Shown in pieces: positions 17,556 to 26,373 of a stretch of 64,000 bases of DNA. The notes under the pieces were generated by a model, which did no database searches, was not told the origin of the DNA, and saw only the letters and a program-made list of their open reading frames with translations. Position 1 is the first letter of the stretch, and each line of letters starts with the position of its first letter. The stretch comes from JASHUC01 sp035606175 (GTDB lineage: Bacteria; Pseudomonadota; Gammaproteobacteria; Steroidobacterales; Steroidobacteraceae). The position numbers and the translations under genes are program-made. Location of the stretch: NCBI GenBank assembly GCA_035606175.1, contig DATNFW010000013.1, positions 1 through 64,000 on the forward strand. The letters run 5' to 3'.

Positions 17556-18530
17556 ATGAAATTACACCAGTTACGATATCTGGCCGCGGTCGCACAAAGC
17601 GGTCTGAACATCACCGCCGCGGCGCAGAAGCTGCACACCTCCCAGCCGGGGGTGAGCAAGCAGATCAAGCTGCTCGAGGATGAGCTCGGATTTCAGATTT
17701 TCACGCGCGAGGGGCGCAATCTCACGCGGATCACGCCGGCAGGCCAGCAGGTCATCGAGCGGGCCATGCGGATTTTGCAGGAGACCCAGGCGATCCGCGA
17801 TCTCGCAACGGAGCTGCGCGACGAGGGGCGGGGAAGTCTCTCGATCGGCACGACGCACACTCAGGCGCGCTACGTCCTGCCGGAGGTCATTCGCGATTTC
17901 CGCGCGCGCTACCCGCACGTGCGCCTGAATCTGCACCAGGGGACGACGGAGCAGATTGCGGAGATGGTGGCGCAGGACCGCATCGATTGCGCGATTGCGA
18001 CGGGCTCCGAGCACCTCTTCGGAGACATGACGCTGCTGCCGTGCTATCGCTGGCATCGCGTGATCGTCGTGCCGCGCGATCATCCGCTCGCGACGATCCC
18101 CCGGCCGAGCCTGAAGCAGCTCGCCGCCTATCCGCTGGTCACCTACACGTTCAGCTTCACCGGGCCCTCGTCGCTCCCGCAGGCCTTCGCAAAAGCGACG
18201 CTCACCCCGGACGTCGCCATCACTGCACGCGACGCCGATGTCATCAAAGCCTACGTGCGGCTCGGCCTCGGTGTGGGCATCGTCGCCGAGATGGCCGTGG
18301 ACCCGAAGGAGGACCTCGATCTCGCGGCCATCGATGCGTCGCATCTGTTCTCCGCACACGTCACGTGGATCGGGTTTCGCCGCGGCGTGCTTCTGCGCCG
18401 CTACATGTACGAGTTCGTGCAGCTGCTCGCGCCGCATCTCGATCGCCGGCTCGTCGAGCGCGCGCACCGCATGGTAACCGCCGCGGAGGTCGCGCAGCTC
18501 TTTGCCGATATCCAGCTGCCGGAGCGTTGA
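17556..18530 (+). CDS. cysB: CysB-type LysR transcriptional regulator
   Basis: A 324-residue protein, exactly the length of E. coli CysB. The winged helix is at 1-60 (MKLHQLRYL, LHTSQPGVSKQIKLLEDELG), and the sugar-binding-like effector domain follows with SIGTTHTQARYVLP, HQGTTEQIAEMV and TFTG-type ligand contacts (VTYTFSFTGPSSL). CysB proteins activate sulfate assimilation genes in response to acetylserine. ATG 17556 is chosen because family members begin at MKLHQLRY; the longer frame is unsupported. It is divergent from cysH. Confidence 0.92.
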   Translation: MKLHQLRYLAAVAQSGLNITAAAQKLHTSQPGVSKQIKLLEDELGFQIFTREGRNLTRITPAGQQVIERAMRILQETQAIRDLATELRDEGRGSLSIGTTHTQARYVLPEVIRDFRARYPHVRLNLHQGTTEQIAEMVAQDRIDCAIATGSEHLFGDMTLLPCYRWHRVIVVPRDHPLATIPRPSLKQLAAYPLVTYTFSFTGPSSLPQAFAKATLTPDVAITARDADVIKAYVRLGLGVGIVAEMAVDPKEDLDLAAIDASHLFSAHVTWIGFRRGVLLRRYMYEFVQLLAPHLDRRLVERAHRMVTAAEVAQLFADIQLPER

Positions 18531-18610
18531 CCGCGCGGCGCGCGGCCTGCTCGAGAACCCACACCGCCGGCGCCAACGGGCGCGTCCCTGCGCCTGATAT
18601 CATCGGGCGC

Positions 18611-19066
18611 ATGGCGGGGCTTTATTTCGAACAGTTCGAGGTGGGACAGCGGTTCGAGCACGCGCCGCGCCGCACCGTGACCGAGACCGACAATCTGCTC
18701 ATCACCGCGCTCACCATGAATCCGGCCGCGGTGCACCTCGATGCCGAGTACTGCAAGAACACGGCCTTCGGCGCGCCGCTCGTCAACAGCGTCTTCACGC
18801 TCGGCCTGATGGTCGGCATCTCCGTGTACGACACGACGCTCGGCACGACCGTCGCAAACCTCGGCTGGGAGAAGGTGGCGTTCGTGAAGCCGGTATTCGT
18901 CGGCGACACGTTGCGCATCGAGACGACGGTGGTTGCCAAACGCGAGAGCCGCTCGCACCCGGAGAGCGGCATCGTGACGCTCGAGCACCGCGCATTCAAT
19001 CAGCGCAACGAGGAGGTCGCCTCCTGCCTGCGCGCGGCCCTGATGCTCAAGCAGCCCGCCCCGTGA
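18611..19066 (+). CDS. MaoC-like acyl-CoA hydratase
   Basis: A 151-residue single hot-dog domain. It has the pattern FEHAPRRTVTETDNLLIT, then NPAAVHLDAEYC and FGAPLVNSVFTLGL, which includes the usual Asp/His hydratase region in modified form. MaoC-like enzymes hydrate or dehydrate enoyl-CoA thioesters. The next gene is a HpcH/HpaI-type CoA-ester lyase 10 bases downstream, a pairing seen for mesaconyl-CoA hydratase with malyl/citramalyl-CoA lyase; the exact substrate is not evident. Confidence 0.85.
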   Translation: MAGLYFEQFEVGQRFEHAPRRTVTETDNLLITALTMNPAAVHLDAEYCKNTAFGAPLVNSVFTLGLMVGISVYDTTLGTTVANLGWEKVAFVKPVFVGDTLRIETTVVAKRESRSHPESGIVTLEHRAFNQRNEEVASCLRAALMLKQPAP

Positions 19067-19076
19067 GGAGGTCAGC

Positions 19077-20015
19077 ATGGCGCCGCCGAACGAGGGGCCA
19101 GGGGGAATGAGCGGGAATGCAGTCGCGGCGAGCGAGCGCTCGTGGCTCTTCGTCCCGGGCGACAGCGAGCGCAAGCAGTTGCGCGCGTTCGAGAGCGGCG
19201 CGGACGCATTGATTTTCGATCTGGAGGATTCGGTCGCGCCGGCGCGGCGCAATGTCGCGCGCGAGCGTATCGCGGCCTTGCTCGCGGAGCGGCGTGCGAA
19301 TCCCGGTGCGCAGAGGCTCTGGGTACGTGTCAACGGACCATCGAGCGGCGATTTGCTCGAGGACCTGACGGCGATCGCGCGCGGCGCGCCCGATGGAATC
19401 GTGCTGCCGAAGGTCTCGACTCCGGAGGAGCTCGTGCAGGCACACCACTATCTCTCTGCGCTCGAGCAGCGCGAGGGGCTGCGCGCCGGATCCATCGGCG
19501 TGCTCGTCATTGCGACGGAAACTGCCCGTGCCGTGCTTGCGATCGAGCGGCTCGCCGCGGGCGCCCCGCGGCTCGTTGGGCTCACTTGGGGCGCGGAGGA
19601 CCTCGGCGCCTCGCTCGGCGTGCGCGCGAGAGTCGAGGCGGACGGCTCGATGACGCCCGTATTCGAGCTCGCCCGATCGCTGTGTTTGCTCGCGGCCGCA
19701 GCCGCCGGCGTGGCCGCGATCGACGGGGTGCATGCGGATTTTCGCGACGCCCAAGGCCTCGTGCGCGAGCTCGCGCGGGCGCGCCGGGACGGGTTCAGCG
19801 GCAAGCTCGCCATACACCCGGAGCAGGTCGCGCCGATCAACGCAGCTTTCACACCGAGCGAGAGCGAGATCGCGCGTGCGCGTCGCATCGTCGCCGCTTT
19901 CGCGGAGACGCCCGACGTGGGGGTCACGAGCCTCGATGGTCAGATGATCGATCGGCCGCACCTGCTGCAAGCGGAGCGGCTGCTTGCGGCGGCCGACCGG
20001 CTCGCCCGCAGGTGA
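19077..20015 (+). CDS. HpcH/HpaI family CoA-ester lyase (citrate lyase beta-like)
   Basis: A 312-residue TIM-barrel lyase. Family marks are SWLFVPGDSERK, DALIFDLEDSVAPARR (metal-binding Glu/Asp), RVNGPSSG, VLPKVSTPEEL, GLTWGAEDLGASLG and the C-terminal GFSGKLAIHPEQV. GAGGAGGT lies a few bases before ATG 19077. Members cleave malyl-, citramalyl- or citryl-CoA into acyl-CoA plus a keto acid. It pairs with the MaoC gene upstream. Substrate choice needs biochemical data. Confidence 0.9.
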   Translation: MAPPNEGPGGMSGNAVAASERSWLFVPGDSERKQLRAFESGADALIFDLEDSVAPARRNVARERIAALLAERRANPGAQRLWVRVNGPSSGDLLEDLTAIARGAPDGIVLPKVSTPEELVQAHHYLSALEQREGLRAGSIGVLVIATETARAVLAIERLAAGAPRLVGLTWGAEDLGASLGVRARVEADGSMTPVFELARSLCLLAAAAAGVAAIDGVHADFRDAQGLVRELARARRDGFSGKLAIHPEQVAPINAAFTPSESEIARARRIVAAFAETPDVGVTSLDGQMIDRPHLLQAERLLAAADRLARR

Positions 20016-20019
20016 GCGC

Positions 20020-20337
20020 ATGAAGCTGCGCATCCGCGGGCAGCACCTGCGCATCCGGACGGACGCGGAAGAGATGCGAGCCTTCGCCTCGGCCGGATGT
20101 ATTGAAGAGCGCATCCAGCTCGCGCCGGACCGCGCGCTCATCTATCGGCTCGCGATTGCACCGGGGGCCAAGGCGATCGGTGTCGCCTTCGAGGACAATC
20201 TGATCGAGGTGCGCCTTCCCGAGGAGGCGGCCAAGAGGTGGTGCTCGACCGACCTCACCGCTCTTTCAGGGACTCAGCAGAACGGCCCGGTGGAGCTCAG
20301 AGTCACTGTCGAGAAGGACTTCGACTCGCGCGAGTAG
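20020..20337 (+). CDS. Small conserved hypothetical protein (DUF7009-like)
   Basis: A 105-residue protein starting four bases after the lyase stop. Its opening, MKLRIRGQHLRIR followed by acidic residues, resembles a small family (DUF7009 in my memory) annotated only as hypothetical. It has an all-beta look (alternating polar/hydrophobic strands, such as ALIYRLAIAP) and no signal peptide or catalytic motif. Function unknown; co-transcription with the lyase is likely. Confidence 0.65.
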   Translation: MKLRIRGQHLRIRTDAEEMRAFASAGCIEERIQLAPDRALIYRLAIAPGAKAIGVAFEDNLIEVRLPEEAAKRWCSTDLTALSGTQQNGPVELRVTVEKDFDSRE

Positions 20338-20395
20338 GCTCGAGCAGGCGGCCTCGAGCATGCATATTCAGACGCGTGTCCTCGAGGGTGCGGTC

Positions 20396-21016
20396 TCACG
20401 AACCGTTTGCTTCGGGCGCACTCGGGAGGCGCAGCAGGTCCTCCGGCGTGTCGATGTCGATGGCGGCATTCGATAGATCGATGCCGATCACCCGGTCGCG
20501 GGAGCGCCGCAGCAGATCGCGCGCGCCGCGATCGCCGCGCAACGCGCCGAGCGATGCGAAATCTGCGCGTGGGAAGACGGCCGGCACGCCGAGCCTGCCC
20601 TCGTAACGTGCGGCCACGATGTGGCTCGGTTCGCGGCGCCAGGTACCGGCGAGCCGCCGCAGATCGTCGACCGTGACCGCCGCCTGATCCGCAAGCGTGA
20701 TGAGCGCGCCATCGCAGCTCGGCGGAAGCCGTGCGACGCCTGCGCGAATGGAGCTGCCGAGCCCTTCGCTCCATTCGCGATTGACGATTACGGAAGCACT
20801 GGAATGCCGCAACAGTGCCGCGAGCTCCGCTGCGTGTGCTCCGAGCACGACCGTGACGGCATGGCCCGCGAGCTCCACCGCATTGGCGACGGCCCGATGC
20901 AGCAGCGGTGTGCCCGCGACGCGCACGAGCTGCTTGGGCGAGCCGAAACGCGTCGAGGCGCCGGCCGCCAGGACGATGACGTGCAGCGCGAGTACGTCAG
21001 ACGGCTCTCGATCCAT
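20396..21016 (-). CDS. MobA/MocA-like molybdenum cofactor nucleotidyltransferase
   Basis: A 206-residue enzyme. The nucleotidyltransferase signature LAAGASTRFGSPKQL is near residue 17 and LADQAAVTVDDL near 108, with VPAVFPRADFASL after it. These proteins attach CMP or GMP to molybdopterin for enzymes of the xanthine dehydrogenase or CO dehydrogenase type. It overlaps the preceding unknown gene by 20 bases and follows xdhC, fitting a maturation cassette. No molybdenum hydroxylase is in the window. Confidence 0.85.
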   Translation of the reverse strand: MDREPSDVLALHVIVLAAGASTRFGSPKQLVRVAGTPLLHRAVANAVELAGHAVTVVLGAHAAELAALLRHSSASVIVNREWSEGLGSSIRAGVARLPPSCDGALITLADQAAVTVDDLRRLAGTWRREPSHIVAARYEGRLGVPAVFPRADFASLGALRGDRGARDLLRRSRDRVIGIDLSNAAIDIDTPEDLLRLPSAPEANGS

Positions 21017-21488
21017 CGGTCCGGCTCGAAATCCGTTTGTGTAACCGCCGCTCCTCGAGAATCGAATCGGCATCGACGTGGGCGGTGCACCGCCAATCGT
21101 CGACTCCGTAGCGGGACTCCGCGACGGCTTCCAGCTCCTCCACGAGCGTCGATAACCGCGTGAGGAGTTCCACATCGCGCGCGATCGTCTCGCGAGTGAA
21201 GGCAGCGGCGGCTGCACGCTGGGCCGCGGTGACCGAACCGAATTCGCGCCCGCAGTGCTCGAGTCGCCGGCGCTCCGCCTCACTCAGGTCCGACCGGTGC
21301 GTCAGGCGTTCGAGGTGACTCACGATACGGGCCGATTCCGATTCGATAGCAAACATTAGATATGATGCGTAACACTCTGATGAAACAGTGGCATTTATAG
21401 AATCTCCGGACTCAAACGCCGCGATAAATTCGCGCGCGCGGACGCGCTGCCCGGTGAGCTCGCGGCGGATGAGTTGCACCTCGTTCAT
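20997..21488 (-). CDS. Unknown helical protein in molybdenum maturation cassette
   Basis: A 163-residue protein I do not recognise. It is predicted mostly helical (long runs such as LTRLSTLVEELEAVAESR) with three cysteines spread along the chain and many His/Glu residues. The 5' third (about 21340-21420) is AT-richer than its surroundings. It lies 13 bases after xdhC and overlaps the MobA-like gene by 20 bases, so a role in molybdenum hydroxylase maturation is a guess from position. ATG 21488 is used. Confidence 0.6.
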   Translation of the reverse strand: MNEVQLIRRELTGQRVRAREFIAAFESGDSINATVSSECYASYLMFAIESESARIVSHLERLTHRSDLSEAERRRLEHCGREFGSVTAAQRAAAAAFTRETIARDVELLTRLSTLVEELEAVAESRYGVDDWRCTAHVDADSILEERRLHKRISSRTDGSRAV

Positions 21489-21501
21489 GGGCGCTTCGCG
21501 C

Positions 21502-22620
21502 TCACACGGGCGCAGCCTGCCCACGTCGGCGACGCTGCGGCTCGAACGGGCCACCGCGGCGCTGATGCAGCCATGCGTGGATCTCCGCGACGATTGCGAG
21601 CGCGATCGCCTCGGGCGTGCGGCCGCCGAGATCGAGCCCTACGGGCGCACGGAGCCGTTCGCCGAATCGCTGCGCGTCGTCACCCAAATCGCTGAGCAGT
21701 CGCTCTCGACGATGCGGCGGTCCGAGCAGTCCGACATAGGGGATCTGCGCCCGTGCCAGCACTCGCAAATATTCGAGATCCGAGGGCAGGTGATGGCTCA
21801 TCACCACGGCCGCCTCGTACCCGCCGAGCTCGAGCGTTCGGTCGAGCTCCTCGGGGCGACCGAGCACCACGCGTGCGGCGTTAGGGAAGTGCGCGGCTTG
21901 CGCGTACGAGGGCCGGTGATCGTACACGGTGACTTTCCAGCCGAGGCGCGCCGCGAAATCGACGACCGGCATCGCATCGGGTCCGCCGCCGAGCAGGAGC
22001 AGCCGCGGTGGAAGCGCGAGCGGCAGCGAGAAGATGCGGGGCGTGCCGGTCTCGAGCGAATTTGTTTCGAGCCAGCCGGGCTCGCCGTCGCGCGCGGTGC
22101 GCGCGAGAAGCTCCTCGATGCGGGCGGCGAATGCGTCGGCATCGCGTGCGTGCGGGCCGGCCCCGGCGGGCAGTAGAGCGCGGCCCGCCGGAAGCTCGGC
22201 GACCTTGGATTCGACGACGAAGGCGACGGCGGTGGGCCGGTGTGCGGCGAGCGCGCCGGCGAGGTGCTCGAGAGGCTGCCAGTGCTCTTGAGGACCGACG
22301 CGCGTCAGCAGGACCTGCATGGCGCCCTCGCAGCCGACGCCGAGCCCCCAGAGGGCATCCTCCGTGCCGCCCGTCTCGTAACGCACGACGCGCGCACCGC
22401 CGCTCTCGATGACCTTGGCCGCATGCTCGCGCAGGTCCGACTCGAGGCAGCCGCCCGAGAGCAAGCCCGCGTATGAGCCGTCCGCGGCGATCGCCATGAG
22501 GGCGCCGGGCTTGCGATAGGTCGAGCCGCTCGTCGCGACGACCACGGCGAGCGCAAAGGCGCGCGCGGCGGCGCGCTCGCGCTCGCAGAGCGGCAGGAGT
22601 GGGGTCAGCTCGGCTTCCAT
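21502..22620 (-). CDS. xdhC: XdhC/CoxI family maturation factor
   Basis: A 372-residue protein with the N-terminal XdhC domain (VVVATSGSTYRKPGALMAI, LLSGGCLESDL) and a C-terminal Rossmann domain (LLLLGGGPDAMPVV, TVYDHRPSYA, VVMSHHLPSDLEYL, YVGLLGPPHRRERLL). XdhC proteins bind molybdenum cofactor, help its sulfuration and insert it into xanthine dehydrogenase-family enzymes. It leads the xdhC-unknown-mobA set. It is divergent from thrA. Confidence 0.9.
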   Translation of the reverse strand: MEAELTPLLPLCERERAAARAFALAVVVATSGSTYRKPGALMAIAADGSYAGLLSGGCLESDLREHAAKVIESGGARVVRYETGGTEDALWGLGVGCEGAMQVLLTRVGPQEHWQPLEHLAGALAAHRPTAVAFVVESKVAELPAGRALLPAGAGPHARDADAFAARIEELLARTARDGEPGWLETNSLETGTPRIFSLPLALPPRLLLLGGGPDAMPVVDFAARLGWKVTVYDHRPSYAQAAHFPNAARVVLGRPEELDRTLELGGYEAAVVMSHHLPSDLEYLRVLARAQIPYVGLLGPPHRRERLLSDLGDDAQRFGERLRAPVGLDLGGRTPEAIALAIVAEIHAWLHQRRGGPFEPQRRRRGQAAPV

Positions 22621-22682
22621 GGCGGAATTATGGCGCCACGCGCTTCGATGCACACTGGGTCTATGTACAGGTATCCTGGCCA

Positions 22683-22740
22683 TACGCGAGCCGGTACGCG
22701 AGCCGTACGCGAGCCGATGCAGGAGCCGGTACGCGAGCCG
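22683..22740. repeat. Short tandem repeat upstream of thrA
   Basis: Copies of TACGCGAGCCG at 22683-22693, 22695-22705, 22706-22716 and 22730-22740, with a degenerate copy between the last two. It lies in the 235-base divergent gap between xdhC and thrA, the longest spacer on this side of the window. It may be plain slippage or tandem operator sites; nothing else recognisable is in the gap. Confidence 0.85.
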
Positions 22741-22855
22741 CACGTGTGGCCGGCCATCTCGCCCTGAGCCGCCGTGTGTTGCGCCCCACGGACCGCGTCA
22801 GTAGAGTCGCACGGCTCAATTTCCGGCCAGTACCGGCTTCAATGACCAGCGCTCG

Positions 22856-25378
22856 ATGCGAGCCATGACCACCGCTACCGCAACGCCACCCAAGGGGTCC
22901 GTGACGGACTCGTGGGTCGTTCATAAGTTCGGCGGCTCGAGTGTCGCCGACGCCGATTGCTTCGCGCGCGTCGCCGAGATCCTCGAGGCCGTGAAGCATC
23001 CGCGCCTGGCGATCGTGCTGTCGGCGTGCCGGGGCGTGACCGATGCGCTGCTCAAGCTCGTTGCGCTCGCCGAGCGGCAGGATGGCAGCTGGCAGGGCGA
23101 GCTCGCGCAGCTTCGCGAGCGCCATGCCGCAATCGCCCGCGCACTGCTTGCGCCGGATGCGGCGCAGCTCTACATCGCCGCGGTCGAGCGCGACTGCCAC
23201 GACATCGAGGGCATATTGCAGACCGTCACGCTCACCCGCGCGGCCGCACCGCCGATCGCGGATCTGATCGCGGGATACGGCGAGATCTGGTCGACGAAGC
23301 TTTTCCACCGCTACTTGGAGTTGCGCGGCAAGCGGCCCGGTCCCGTGCAATGGCTCGATGCCCGGCGCGTGATCGTCGTCGAGTGGGGACGGCTCGGGCC
23401 CGCGATCCTGTGGGAGGAGTCTGCGCGCAACATCGCGCGGCTCATCGACCGCGACTTTCGCGGCACGCTCGTCGTCACCGGCTTCATCGCGGCGAACCGC
23501 CGCGGAGTGCAGACCACGCTCGGCCGCAACGGCAGCGACTTCTCGGCCTCGATTTTTGGAGCACTGCTGCAGGCGGCGGAGATCCACATCTGGACGGATG
23601 TGGATGGCGTGCTCTCGGCGGATCCGCGGCGCGTGCCGGATGCAAAGGTGATCGACTCGCTGTCGTATCTCGAGGCGATGGAGCTTGCGTATTTCGGGGC
23701 GAAGGTCATCCACCCGCAGACGATGGCGCCGGCCGTGCGGCGGGGGATACCGATCTGGATCCGCAACACCTTTGCACCGGAGAAGCCCGGGACACTGATT
23801 TGCGCGCACCCGGCCTCGGCGCTGCCGGTCAAAGGCATCACGACCATCGAGCACATCGCGCTCATCAATCTCGAAGGCGCGGGGATGATCGGAGTGCCGG
23901 GCACGGCGCATCGTTTGTTCGGCGCGCTACGCGAGGAGGGGATCTCGGTGATCCTCATCTCGCAGGGGAGCTCCGAGCATTCGATCTGCTGTGCGGTGCC
24001 GAGTGCGGAGGCGGAGCGCGCGGCCGCGGTGGTGCGCGCCGCCTTCGACCGGGAGTTGAAGGAAGGGCAGATTCAAAGCGTCGATGCCGATTCGGAGCTT
24101 GCGATCATGGCCGTCGTGGGCGATGGCATGGCGGGCTCACCGGGCATCGCGGCGAAAGTGTTCAACGCTCTCGGCAGCGCCGGCGTGAACGTGCGCGCGA
24201 TCGCGCAGGGGGCCTCGGAGCGCAACATTTCGGTGGTCGTCGCGGGCAAGGATGCGACGCGCGCGCTGCGCGCGGTGCATGCGGGGTATTACCTGTCGCC
24301 GCACACGCTTTCGATCGGGGTCATCGGACCGGGAACCGTGGGGCGAGTGCTGCTCGATCAGCTCGCGTCGCAGAGCGCGCGGCTGCGCCGTGAGTTTCAG
24401 CTCGACCTGCGCGTGCGCGGGATTCTGTCCTCGAAGCGGATGCTGCTCGCGGAATCGGGAGTCGATCTCGCGGACTGGCGGGGCACTTTCGAGCGCTCGG
24501 CTGCGCCCGCCGACCCCGCGCGATTCGTCGAACATGTCCGCGTCGACTATCTGCCACACAGTGTCCTAATCGACTGCACGGCATCCGCGGAGGTCGCGCG
24601 CCATTACCGCGACTGGCTCGCGAGCGGCATCCATATCGTCACGCCCAACAAGAAGGCGAACAGCGCGAGCTGGGAGTCGTACCGCGGCCTTCACGAGGCG
24701 CGTCGCTCGAGCCGCGCGCACTACCTCTACGAGGCGACGGTCGGCGCGGGGCTTCCCGTCATTCAAACTTTGCGTGACCTGCGCGAGACGGGCGATGACA
24801 TCGTGAGCATCGAGGGCATCTTCTCGGGGACGCTCGCGTATCTTTTCAATGCTTACGACGGGAGCAAATCCTTCTCGGATATCGTGCGCGAGGCCAGAGA
24901 GCGGGGTTACACGGAGCCCGATCCGCGCGATGACCTCTCGGGGATGGATGTCGCGCGCAAGATCATCATCCTGGGACGTGAGATGGGGCTCGCGCTCGAG
25001 CTTGCCGACGTGGGCGTCGAGAGTCTCGTGCCGGCGGGGCTCGGGGAGGGGTCCATCGAGGAGTTCATGGACCGGCTGCCGCGCCACGACGGCGCGATGC
25101 TCGAGCGGCTCAAAGCTGCGCGTTCGCGGCAGAGGGTGCTGCGCTACATCGGCCGTCTGACCGCCGATGGGCGGGCCACGGTCGGGCTGGCGGAGCTCGA
25201 TGCGAAGCATCCCTTCGCAAACATCGCGCTCACCGACAATGTGGTGCGGTTTGCGACCGGGCGCTACTGCGACAACCCGCTCATCGTGCAGGGCCCCGGT
25301 GCAGGGCCTGAGGTGACGGCGGGCGGCGTGTTTGCGGATTTGCTGCGGTTGTCGACCTATCTGGGGGCCCGCATGTGA
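22856..25378 (+). CDS. thrA: Bifunctional aspartate kinase / homoserine dehydrogenase
   Basis: An 840-residue fusion. The kinase is N-terminal (VVHKFGGSSVAD near 22; TLGRNGSDFSAS near 222), two ACT domains lie around 330-470, and homoserine dehydrogenase is C-terminal (GVIGPGTVGRVLLDQL, PNKKANS, EATVGAGLPVIQTL). It commits aspartate to threonine and methionine and returns aspartate semialdehyde to homoserine. E. coli ThrA begins right at the kinase; here about 20 extra, threonine-rich residues precede it. ATG 22865 is an alternative start; neither has a clear Shine-Dalgarno. It overlaps thrB by four bases (GTGA). Confidence 0.95.
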   Translation: MRAMTTATATPPKGSVTDSWVVHKFGGSSVADADCFARVAEILEAVKHPRLAIVLSACRGVTDALLKLVALAERQDGSWQGELAQLRERHAAIARALLAPDAAQLYIAAVERDCHDIEGILQTVTLTRAAAPPIADLIAGYGEIWSTKLFHRYLELRGKRPGPVQWLDARRVIVVEWGRLGPAILWEESARNIARLIDRDFRGTLVVTGFIAANRRGVQTTLGRNGSDFSASIFGALLQAAEIHIWTDVDGVLSADPRRVPDAKVIDSLSYLEAMELAYFGAKVIHPQTMAPAVRRGIPIWIRNTFAPEKPGTLICAHPASALPVKGITTIEHIALINLEGAGMIGVPGTAHRLFGALREEGISVILISQGSSEHSICCAVPSAEAERAAAVVRAAFDRELKEGQIQSVDADSELAIMAVVGDGMAGSPGIAAKVFNALGSAGVNVRAIAQGASERNISVVVAGKDATRALRAVHAGYYLSPHTLSIGVIGPGTVGRVLLDQLASQSARLRREFQLDLRVRGILSSKRMLLAESGVDLADWRGTFERSAAPADPARFVEHVRVDYLPHSVLIDCTASAEVARHYRDWLASGIHIVTPNKKANSASWESYRGLHEARRSSRAHYLYEATVGAGLPVIQTLRDLRETGDDIVSIEGIFSGTLAYLFNAYDGSKSFSDIVREARERGYTEPDPRDDLSGMDVARKIIILGREMGLALELADVGVESLVPAGLGEGSIEEFMDRLPRHDGAMLERLKAARSRQRVLRYIGRLTADGRATVGLAELDAKHPFANIALTDNVVRFATGRYCDNPLIVQGPGAGPEVTAGGVFADLLRLSTYLGARM

Positions 25379-26373
25379 GCGCCTCGCACTCCAACCCGCC
25401 GCCCGGCGCGCTGGGCAGCGCCCGGGACGGCGGGGGCGCGCGAACGCGCGCGACGGCGTTCGCGCCGGCGTCCGTGGGCAACGTCGCGATCGGCTTCGAC
25501 ATCCTCGGCTTTGCCGTGAGCGCGCTCGGGGATCGGGTGACCGTCACCCGCCGAGCCGGTCGCGCGGTCACGATCAGCGACATCCGCGGCGTGCAAGCGG
25601 AGCTGCCTTCGGACCCCGAGCGCAACACTGCCGGGCGAGCGCTGCTTGCCATGCACGCAGCGCTCGGCCTCGACTTCGGGATCGACATGCAGATCGAGAA
25701 GGGCATTCCGCTCGGCTCGGGGCTCGGCGGCTCGGCCGCCTCGGCGGTCGGGGCCGTCGTTGCCGCCAATGCGCTCCTCGATGAGCCGCGCTCGCAGCTC
25801 GAGCTGCTGAAATTCGCGATGGAGGGCGAGGCAGTTGCGAGCGGCTCGCTGCATGTCGACAACATCGCCCCCTCGCTCTACGGCGGACTGGTGCTGACCG
25901 TCGGCATCGACCATCCCCGCGTCAAGCGCATCCCGGTCCCGGCGGGAGTGCGCGCGGTGATCGTGCATCCACACATGTTTCTGTCGACGAAGCAGGCGCG
26001 CGCGATCCTGAGCCGCAGCGTCGACCTCTCGGACTTCGTCTGGCAAACGGCGAATCTCGCGGGGTTCATCTCCGGCTGCTACACGGACGACCTCGACATG
26101 ATCCGCGCCTCTTTCGAGGACGTGGTGATCGAGCGGCAGCGCCAGGCGCTCATTCCCGGATTTGCGGAAGTGCGACGCGCTGCGATGCAGGCCGGTGCGC
26201 TCGGCTGCTCGATCTCGGGGGCGGGACCGGCGATGTTTGCCTGGGCGCCCGAGCCCAACGCCGCGGCCGTTCGCGAGGCGATGCGGGCGGAGCTCACGCA
26301 GCGGAAGATCGAGATCGACGATTGGATCGTCGAGATCGGCGGCGAGGGCGCGCGCATCATGGCGGTCGCATGA
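25375..26373 (+). CDS. thrB: Homoserine kinase
   Basis: A 332-residue GHMP kinase with a GTG start inside a GTGA junction. The N-terminal FAPASVGNVAIGFDILGFAV, the ATP loop IPLGSGLGGSAASAVG near 119, and the C-terminal GALGCSISGAGPAMFAW are all present. It phosphorylates homoserine for threonine synthase. The first 30 residues are a Gly/Arg/Ala-rich extension beyond the usual start. It overlaps thrC by four bases. Confidence 0.94.
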   Translation: MSASHSNPPPGALGSARDGGGARTRATAFAPASVGNVAIGFDILGFAVSALGDRVTVTRRAGRAVTISDIRGVQAELPSDPERNTAGRALLAMHAALGLDFGIDMQIEKGIPLGSGLGGSAASAVGAVVAANALLDEPRSQLELLKFAMEGEAVASGSLHVDNIAPSLYGGLVLTVGIDHPRVKRIPVPAGVRAVIVHPHMFLSTKQARAILSRSVDLSDFVWQTANLAGFISGCYTDDLDMIRASFEDVVIERQRQALIPGFAEVRRAAMQAGALGCSISGAGPAMFAWAPEPNAAAVREAMRAELTQRKIEIDDWIVEIGGEGARIMAVA

